Position numbers and translations under genes: made by a program. From NCBI GenBank assembly GCA_010015675.1, contig ML977010.1, positions 67,363 to 131,362 on the forward strand: a stretch of DNA of 64,000 nt, in the 5' to 3' direction. The first letter of the stretch is position 1. Each line of letters starts with the position of its first letter. Positions 58,533 to 64,000 of the stretch are shown piece by piece. The notes below the pieces were generated by a model, which saw only the letters and a program-made list of their open reading frames with translations, ran no database searches and was not told where the DNA came from. The stretch is from Byssothecium circinans. Its lineage: Eukaryota > Ascomycota > Dothideomycetes > Pleosporales > Massarinaceae.

Positions 58533-59144
58533 TCAAGAAGCAGGAGGAACTTCCTTCACGCAATCATCCTCGTCCGCACGCTTCACCTCGTCGCGCTTAT
58601 AGCTCCCGTAGCTCCCGTAGCCGCCGGCGGGCGGGGGCACGTCGGCGTAGGCGCCGTAGCTGCCGTAGCCTCCTGCGGGTGGCGGGGGGTTGTTTACGGG
58701 TGGGGTGGGGGTGTTGCCGTAGTCGCCTTGGGGGGGTTGTTAGGGAGGGAGGGGTGTGGGGGATGGTTGATGGAGGGGGATAGGGAGGGATAGGGGATGT
58801 GGGGGAGGGGAAATGGTTTGATGAGAGGGGACATGGGTTGATGGGAGGGAGGGGGATATGCCTAGGGTAGGGGAGAACGTACCATAGCTCCCATAGCCGC
58901 CAGCAGGGGGTGCGGGATTGTTGACGGGGACGTTGGAGTAATCGCCTGTAGAAGTTGTTAGATTGGAGTTTGTACAATGGAACGCAGGTTCAAGTAATAT
59001 GACGGGTGAGGAAGTGGGAAGAATCAAGAGAATGTAAGACTGAATGAATGAATGGAGCGACGCACCATAATTGTCGTAAGAGGACTGGGCGATGGGTGCA
59101 GCGAGCGCGGATGCCGCAAGTGCGAGGATGAGCGTGAATTGCAT
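58533..59144 (-). CDS. Secreted Gly/Tyr-rich repeat protein with C-terminal Kex2 sites
   Basis: Exons 59144-59066, 58945-58883 and 58726-58533 give 111 residues. Introns are 120 nt (59065-58946, GTGCGT donor) and 156 nt (58882-58727, GTACGT donor, AAG acceptor), both in phase 1. The N terminus MQFTLILALAASALAAP is a typical signal peptide. The mature part repeats PPAGGYGSYG or PAGGYGSYG three times. Exon 2 and exon 3 both begin G-D-Y and carry a xVNNPxPPAGGYGSYG unit, so exon 3 looks like a duplicated and extended exon 2. The tail SYKRDEVKRADEDDCVKE has two Lys-Arg sites for the Kex2 protease and a single Cys. Similar small secreted proteins occur in Dothideomycetes; they may be wall or surface proteins. 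The divergent UstYa gene raises the alternative of a modified-peptide precursor. Confidence 0.72.
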
Positions 59145-60352
59145 TTTGTTTTCTTTCTTCCGAGGTTCTCTTGCTCCTGTGTCTTGCCCGTGGTCAATCG
59201 ACTATGTTAATGTTCAGGTGCAACGATTGAGTGGAACAGGCGTAGAGCTAGAGAAGTAGAATCGGGTATCAGTACGAGGCTAGCTCTCCAGCTTATATAC
59301 CCATAACTTAAACCGGACTAACCTAGTCTCCTTTCCCATCAAACGCCATCCATTAACGGGAACGCTCAGTCTTGAAATAAAAATACGTAGCGCCTCAAAA
59401 GTCATGTACCCAAACGGAGCCACTTCCACTGATTCTGCCAGCGAAGAGGATTAGATCCTCGCTATACTATGACATCTTTCGAGCGAAAAAGCAAGGTTTT
59501 GAACTTGGGCTTGAAGTATGGGACTTGGCGGTGGAGCTAAGGTTGATTTAAAGCTTGCTGGTGCGCGACTATTGTGGCAATTGGTAACATAGGCTTGGGA
59601 CGCGGCGCTGGCCCGGTGTTATAGATGGCGGGAGGGAAGGAGTGGGGAATGCTTGGATGGACCATGGAAGGGCAGAGATAGGGTTTTCTGCTTGTTTTGC
59701 TAGAAGACTTGTTAGCCAGCTTGGCTTTGGCTGCGAGTTTGCGTGCGTCGCGGGTTCTTGAAGCCGAGAATGGTACTAAATATGTGCATATAGTATCGAT
59801 ATCGGAGCTTGGTACTGCTTATGCATATGCTATCTCAGTGTCAGGGTTCGTCAGCCATAACCTCCAAGGAGAGTGTAGCCACATGCTCTCCTCTCAACCA
59901 AAAGTGCACCACGCCTTACAATTTACAATCAGCACCCACTTTACAAACTCTGCACCAAGCATTTCAGAAAGCGAGACGGTGAAAAAAGCTTCCACCGATC
60001 TATCGACCCAATATTTCGGTAGGAATCGCGTACCAGGGGTCATCTTGCACGCATCGGGCCTGGACCTTCAGCCCTATGCGCCACAAGCGAAGCTCAATGG
60101 ACGATGCGTGGTCGTGAAGCGAAAGGTCGCCGACGATGTGGCATGGCTGAGGGTAGCGGGGAGCTGGTCCTGTTACTTAGAGTTTGTTTTTGTGGGTGGG
60201 TGGAGCAGGAGAACGGCCAGCCGGGAGAGGGAAGCTGCAGGAAAGCTGCAGGAAAGCTGCAGGTTTGGTCGGCAGCAGCTATTGTGAAAATCCACAGGCA
60301 CTTTTTCTCGTTTTCGTTGTGAACAAAAGGACTTTGGTATCGATTTTGAAGG
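59145..60352. promoter_or_regulatory. Shared divergent promoter of the Gly/Tyr-rich and UstYa genes
   Basis: 1.2 kb separates the two divergent starts. The plus-strand ORF at 59697-60287 begins at TTG, has no family motif and overlaps a tandem repeat, so I reject it as a gene. A TATATA-like GCTTATATACCC stretch near 59291 may be the core promoter of the minus-strand gene. Confidence 0.5.
60231..60262. repeat. 11-bp tandem repeat (GAAAGCTGCAG)
   Basis: Nearly three copies, 90 bp upstream of the UstYa ATG. Each holds the palindrome CTGCAG. It may be a regulatory cluster or a simple slippage product. Confidence 0.8.
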
Positions 60353-61569
60353 ATGTTGGACTTGTGGAGGCGGTTTTCTAAGCGGAAGGTGGATTTCGAA
60401 TATATTCCGTCAGAAGACTCAGAACACCTTCTCCACGATTCCAAACCTGCTCACTGTAACACACAATCACCGGTAACCGCTTGCAAAGGACCATCATGGC
60501 TTGTGGTAACGATACTTCTCATGTTCACGGCAGTCGTGTCTGCTCTACTGGGTGCATGGGCGGTTCAGCGAGAGAGAATGGATGCGGATGCGTTTAGCAT
60601 ACAGCACATTTCCCAGTATTGTAAGTATCCCTCACGTTAAAAGCCTACAATTACACTTCTACGCAGAATGGTGATCTAATTCCAACGCTGACTGAATGCA
60701 AAGCTCCTATAGTCGAAGACGTCGGTGTCCACTTCACACCTACCCGCTTCAACGGCTCACTGCTTAAATCCAACGTTTTCAGACAAGATGCTGGGCCTGA
60801 AGTCGACGAGGCATGGAAATCCATAGGCGTAGACTGTCCGTTCCTCCTCTCGTCACACTGCTATCTCACCACACCTTCTTCTCATAAATATTGCTGGCAT
60901 ACTAAAACATCGATCAATAGATTCCGCAGCGCGAATCCCGGCCTCGCAAGCACCACGCTCAGGTCTCGCGTCAGATCAAGTCAAGATCAAAGGAAAGTAC
61001 GGAGGGGGGTATCCCGCGCATGTCGAGGGTCTGCATCATTTGCACTGCCTGGTAAGCCTCCCGGTCTCTTTGACAGCAAAATGTTTGAATACAAGTCGGC
61101 TACTTATTCTACGTCCGCAGAACCTTCTCCGCAAATCTCTCGCATGGAACTTCAAATACTACACCGAACAAGGCCTAGGTCCTTTCCGCAACGATCCCGA
61201 TATCTTGAAATACCACATCAGTAAGTCTCACTTCACCATCCACTCCCCTCCCTCACATCCTCTCCTGCCCATCACCACACCCCCTCTTCTTAGCCACATC
61301 CTAACGTCTCTCCAGCACACTGTCTCGACATTCTGCGCCAGCAACTCATGTGCACAGTCGACGTTGGAGTTCTAGGCCAAGTGTGGTACCAGCCCCCGGG
61401 GAAAGGTCCGGAACCCTTTGTGGACTTCAACACGATGCATAAGTGCAGGAACTTTGAGGGGATTAGGGAGTGGGCGGAAAAACATCAGTTGCCGCCAAGT
61501 GAGGAGGTGCCGGCGGACTTTTTAGAAATGCCAAGGGAGGGGGATAGGGTATGGGATAGTGTTCCGTGA
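60353..61569 (+). CDS. UstYa-family (DUF3328) oxidase-like membrane protein
   Basis: Five exons, 60353-60620, 60704-60835, 60921-61051, 61121-61220 and 61316-61569, give 294 residues. All four introns (83, 85, 69 and 95 nt) are GT-AG and frame-preserving; the second uses a weak GTCCGT donor. Residues 1-48 are cytosolic, 49-71 form one membrane span (WLVVTILLMFTAVVSALLGA), and the rest is luminal. Both diagnostic HxxHC motifs are present: HHLHC at 172-176, within GYPAHVEGLHHLHCL, and HITHC at 209-213; the second is created by joining exons 4 and 5. The family includes UstYa and UstYb, which oxidatively cyclise ribosomal peptides at Tyr side chains, and relatives in other secondary-metabolite clusters. 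FNTMHKCRNFEGIREWAE is also family-typical. The substrate is unknown. Confidence 0.9.
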
Positions 61570-61677
61570 GAGGTCTATGGGATTAAGTGGTGGAGTGTTA
61601 GTTTAATGGCTCGTGTGTTAAATTTTTTTATGCAATATCTTCGAGTTTTAGTGCTCGCGTTCACCAGTACTACCTAA

Positions 61678-62139
61678 TTGAGATATCTCACATCGATTTG
61701 GGTTAGATTGGTCGCGTACTTGTGCCACCGCGGGGGTACCAACCCCGACCGCGACATCCTCTCCGACTTCACATCCCCTCTTATCGAAAACTACGTGCGC
61801 TCTCTCGGCATATTCGACGCTCTCCAAGCCGCTGTCGCCGAAATCCGAGCGAGCAGGAGTGCCCAGGATGCGCTAGAGTATGCGATGTTGACGGTGGAAA
61901 ACGTGTTACTGATTGAGCGGGAGAGATATCGTATACTGCGGGAGATCCCGGAGCGGAGGTTGCCGCTTCAGGAGACCATGGAGATGTATGTGGCGAGAGA
62001 GGATGAAGGGTGGATGGAGGGGTGGCCGATTGCGCTGAGACGGCAGTTTGTGAGGATTTTGAGGGAGGATAGGAAGCTTGTGGAGGCTTTTAAGGGGGCG
62101 TTGAAGAGGAGGCAGGGTGGTGGAGGAGGTGAGGTTTGA
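61678..62139 (+). CDS. Orphan ORF, possible last exon or gene remnant
   Basis: The open frame starts at a TTG with no good ATG upstream, so a 5' exon or an earlier start must have been lost or missed. The translation looks like real helical protein (YVRSLGIFDALQAAVAEIRA, LLIERERYRILREIPERR, LRRQFVRILREDRKLVEAFK) and ends in a Gly run. TTAG at about 61703-61706 could serve as an acceptor for an unseen upstream exon. I recognise no family. The stop codon TGA (62137-62139) lies inside the first unit of the adjacent 19-bp minisatellite. The ORF could be a decayed gene. Confidence 0.4.
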   Translation: MRYLTSIWVRLVAYLCHRGGTNPDRDILSDFTSPLIENYVRSLGIFDALQAAVAEIRASRSAQDALEYAMLTVENVLLIERERYRILREIPERRLPLQETMEMYVAREDEGWMEGWPIALRRQFVRILREDRKLVEAFKGALKRRQGGGGGEV

Positions 62140-62244
62140 GTGGGGATGTGAGGTTTGAGTGGGGATGTGAGGTTTGAGTGGGGATGTGAGGTTTGAGTGG
62201 GGATGTGAGGTTTGAGTGGGGATGTGAGGTTTGAGTGGGGATGT
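62131..62244. repeat. 19-bp minisatellite, six copies
   Basis: Six near-identical units of GAGGTTTGAGTGGGGATGT run head to tail, followed by a degenerate seventh. The array starts at the stop codon of the upstream ORF and is G-rich on the plus strand. Confidence 0.92.
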
Positions 62245-62725
62245 GAGGGATGAGGGGAGATGTTGGGGTTTGTTGGTGCGAATTCAGGGTCCCGTTTCGC
62301 AGGCGAATAATCCATTCCCATCGTGATAAAATTGAATTGACGCAGATTCTATAATCATGGTGTTTCTCTGATCGATGGATGGTTTGTATTTGAAGAATGT
62401 TGAGGGCTCTTCACTTGAAGAATAATCACGCTTTTACCATACTACGGATTTATAGAATGGTGCATTCCCTGGGATACCAATCGAGGCTTGACTGCAGTGA
62501 GGACCCATCAATGTCTGTACTATGAATTCGGCTTCTTGTTGACCGTATGATCGCTCATATTGAATGATGCGAATGCGTCTTCGCGTCGGGACTCTTCGCA
62601 GGCGGAGATGATTGTACGAGGATAGTGTCGGTAAAATAACAAAAGGCTTCGTCCACTGAATCCGTACGCTTGCATCGCAGCTCCGTCCGTTACCCTTGTG
62701 TACGTCGACGTTGACTGCCACCGAC
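62245..62725. other. Intergenic space, 3' flank of the 2EXR gene
   Basis: This is non-coding sequence between the minisatellite and the 2EXR stop. Only short unsupported ORFs (62434-62721, 62520-62729) are present on the minus strand. Confidence 0.5.
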
Positions 62726-63613
62726 TCACGCCTTATCAGTGGAAGCGGCAGAATCCGATGCTATAGCACATCTTTCCATCGCCCTCGTAAACTCAGGGAT
62801 ATCCTTCACAAACATGGCATGCCTGTTCTTCATGTCCGCCTCCTCCCAATGCTGCCAATCCCACCTTTTCAACACATGCAGAGCACCTTTCTTCAAAATA
62901 GCGAGATCAGCCTCTACATTCGTATTCCCATTCCTTCTCTTCATCGAACCCCCAACCAGGCGTTGCCAATAGAGTATGTCCATGTAATCCCCAATAATCA
63001 TGCCGGGTAAGCGCGCAAGCTTGGCTTTCTCTTCCTTTCCCAGACAATGGAAAGCACGCGCCACGAATACTATCTTCGATAGATTTCGAAGCTTGACGAC
63101 CTTGTCGCTCGGAGATTTTGCTGTGGCCCATAATTCGATAGCTGCGGGGGATGACGGAAGTTGAAGGGCCACCGTGGTTATGAGCTTTCTGTTGCTTTCG
63201 TCGATATATGATAGGATACTGTCGCTGTGCGAGGCGGCGTCTCCCTTCGTCTCTCGCTGTCCGAATACAAGCGCCCCAGGCGAGGATGCAGAATCGTTAA
63301 TGAAAGGTACGTCTTTTCCGTACCGGCAGATGATCTCATAACACGACGCCGGTCTCTTCTCTTTCTCTTTCGGCTTTTGGTCCGTATCTGCTTCCGGATC
63401 GGTGTTCACAATGATCAAATGTCCCAAACTCCGTGCCTGGAAACGCGTTTCTTCCCGTGACTCGCGGCATACATTGTAGACTATTGGGGCTGGGCTTTGA
63501 GAAGGATACTGAATTCCCGTAGGCCCGAAAGCGACGAGCCGGGGCGCTTCATCGTGGTAGGCTAGTGCCCATATCTGGAGGCGAATTTCTTTGGGGAGAA
63601 CTGAAATGGACAT
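62726..63613 (-). CDS. 2EXR domain protein, unknown function
   Basis: Single exon, 295 residues, ATG at 63613. The N terminus carries the hallmark LPKEIRLQIWALA (the first LPxEIRxxIW block) and the IVYNVCRESREET block of the 2EXR family. That family is abundant in filamentous ascomycetes and mostly uncharacterised; the EXR pattern is F-box-like in appearance. A central variable part (EADTDQKPKEKEKRPASC) is acidic and basic in turn. The C-terminal half includes VVKLRNLSKIVFVARAFHCL, typical of these proteins, and a basic KRRNGNTNVEADLAILKK stretch. No signal peptide or membrane span is seen. A role in protein-protein interaction is a guess. Confidence 0.85.
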   Translation of the reverse strand: MSISVLPKEIRLQIWALAYHDEAPRLVAFGPTGIQYPSQSPAPIVYNVCRESREETRFQARSLGHLIIVNTDPEADTDQKPKEKEKRPASCYEIICRYGKDVPFINDSASSPGALVFGQRETKGDAASHSDSILSYIDESNRKLITTVALQLPSSPAAIELWATAKSPSDKVVKLRNLSKIVFVARAFHCLGKEEKAKLARLPGMIIGDYMDILYWQRLVGGSMKRRNGNTNVEADLAILKKGALHVLKRWDWQHWEEADMKNRHAMFVKDIPEFTRAMERCAIASDSAASTDKA

Positions 63614-64000
63614 GATGCTTGATGTTTTTGGACGGTTCGAGGTAGAAGGAAGAAGGATTCAAGAGATGGGACGAAGTTAGTTGCAGGCAGCGACTGCACG
63701 GGCCGCCATAGCGGGGGCTCGTATTCAGTCCACGCACGTGCAGCGTCACATCTCCCATCTTCATCGACCCAAGACAAGAGGTGAAGCCATACGCAGACTG
63801 TCGTCGGAAAAGAAAAAAAAAACCAGAATAAGTATGACCACTGTAGTGTTCTCGAATCTTGTAGTCTTGAAAAACCTGTAGCACCATGCCCAAGTACCGT
63901 GCCCGTGCGTGTAACGCCCGGATTCGCGTAACGAGCCACCCTCAGAAAAAGCAGCTCACGCAAAATAAAGCTATAGAGCCACCCACAATCAATATTATTA
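63614..64000. other. Upstream flank of the 2EXR gene, to window end
   Basis: Likely promoter of the minus-strand 2EXR gene. ORFs here are short and continue the opposite frames of that gene. Nothing else is identifiable. Confidence 0.5.

Noticed and set aside
59697..60287. 196-codon plus-strand ORF between the Gly/Tyr-rich gene and the UstYa gene
   Set aside because: TTG start, no motif, runs through the 11-bp tandem repeat; more likely promoter sequence.
1..64000. tRNA, rRNA or CRISPR features
   Set aside because: GGTTCGA-like strings (for example near 16738, 25223 and 50857) lack matching arms; no rRNA or spaced-repeat array seen by eye.

Overview
This is a filamentous ascomycete chromosome segment (Pezizomycotina; Dothideomycetes is my weak guess). 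The genes are interrupted by 46 to 156 nt introns with GT...AG ends and CTAAC-like branch points. The gene families are typical of these fungi: DUF3128/Emi1, DUF3429, 2EXR, UstYa/DUF3328, Erg27 and a Dsc2-like protein. Intergenic spaces are long and there are Tc1/mariner-type elements. I resolved intron positions by hand from splice signals and reading-frame continuity; no database search was run.

Layout. 1-7.4 kb: the end of a SWI/SNF subunit gene, a disordered three-exon protein gene (minus), and a PDK1/Pkh-type kinase gene. 7.4-20 kb: mostly non-coding, with a Pcl-type cyclin gene (minus), a Tc1-like transposon with intact ends but a stop codon in its transposase, and a sequence gap inside a minisatellite. 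20-24 kb: glycerol kinase and a DUF3429 mitochondrial membrane protein (both minus). 26-30 kb: a cytosolic Hsp70 gene behind a clear heat shock element, and a twin-Cx9C DUF3128 protein gene. 30-39.8 kb: VPS13, a bridge-like lipid transfer protein of 3193 residues. 41.3-41.8 kb: a small RING protein gene. 41.8-51.2 kb: a gene-poor island with three short TA-flanked inverted-repeat elements. 51.2-58.1 kb: ERG27, a coiled-coil protein gene and a Dsc2-like gene. 58.5-63.6 kb: a Gly/Tyr-rich secreted protein gene divergent from a UstYa-family (DUF3328) gene, an orphan ORF running into a 19-bp minisatellite, and a 2EXR protein gene.

Functional links. ERG27 (ergosterol synthesis) and the Dsc2-like gene (Golgi ligase complex that activates the sterol regulator SREBP) lie 4.5 kb apart. 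VPS13, Emi1 and DUF3429 proteins are organelle or mitochondria related. The most interesting candidate system is the divergent pair of a Tyr-rich secreted repeat protein and a UstYa-family oxidase. It resembles a minimal dikaritin-type peptide locus, but the precursor lacks the usual Kex2 sites between repeats, so it is a hypothesis. The most surprising molecular detail is an Hsp70 intron whose only frame-preserving donor reads GA instead of GT.
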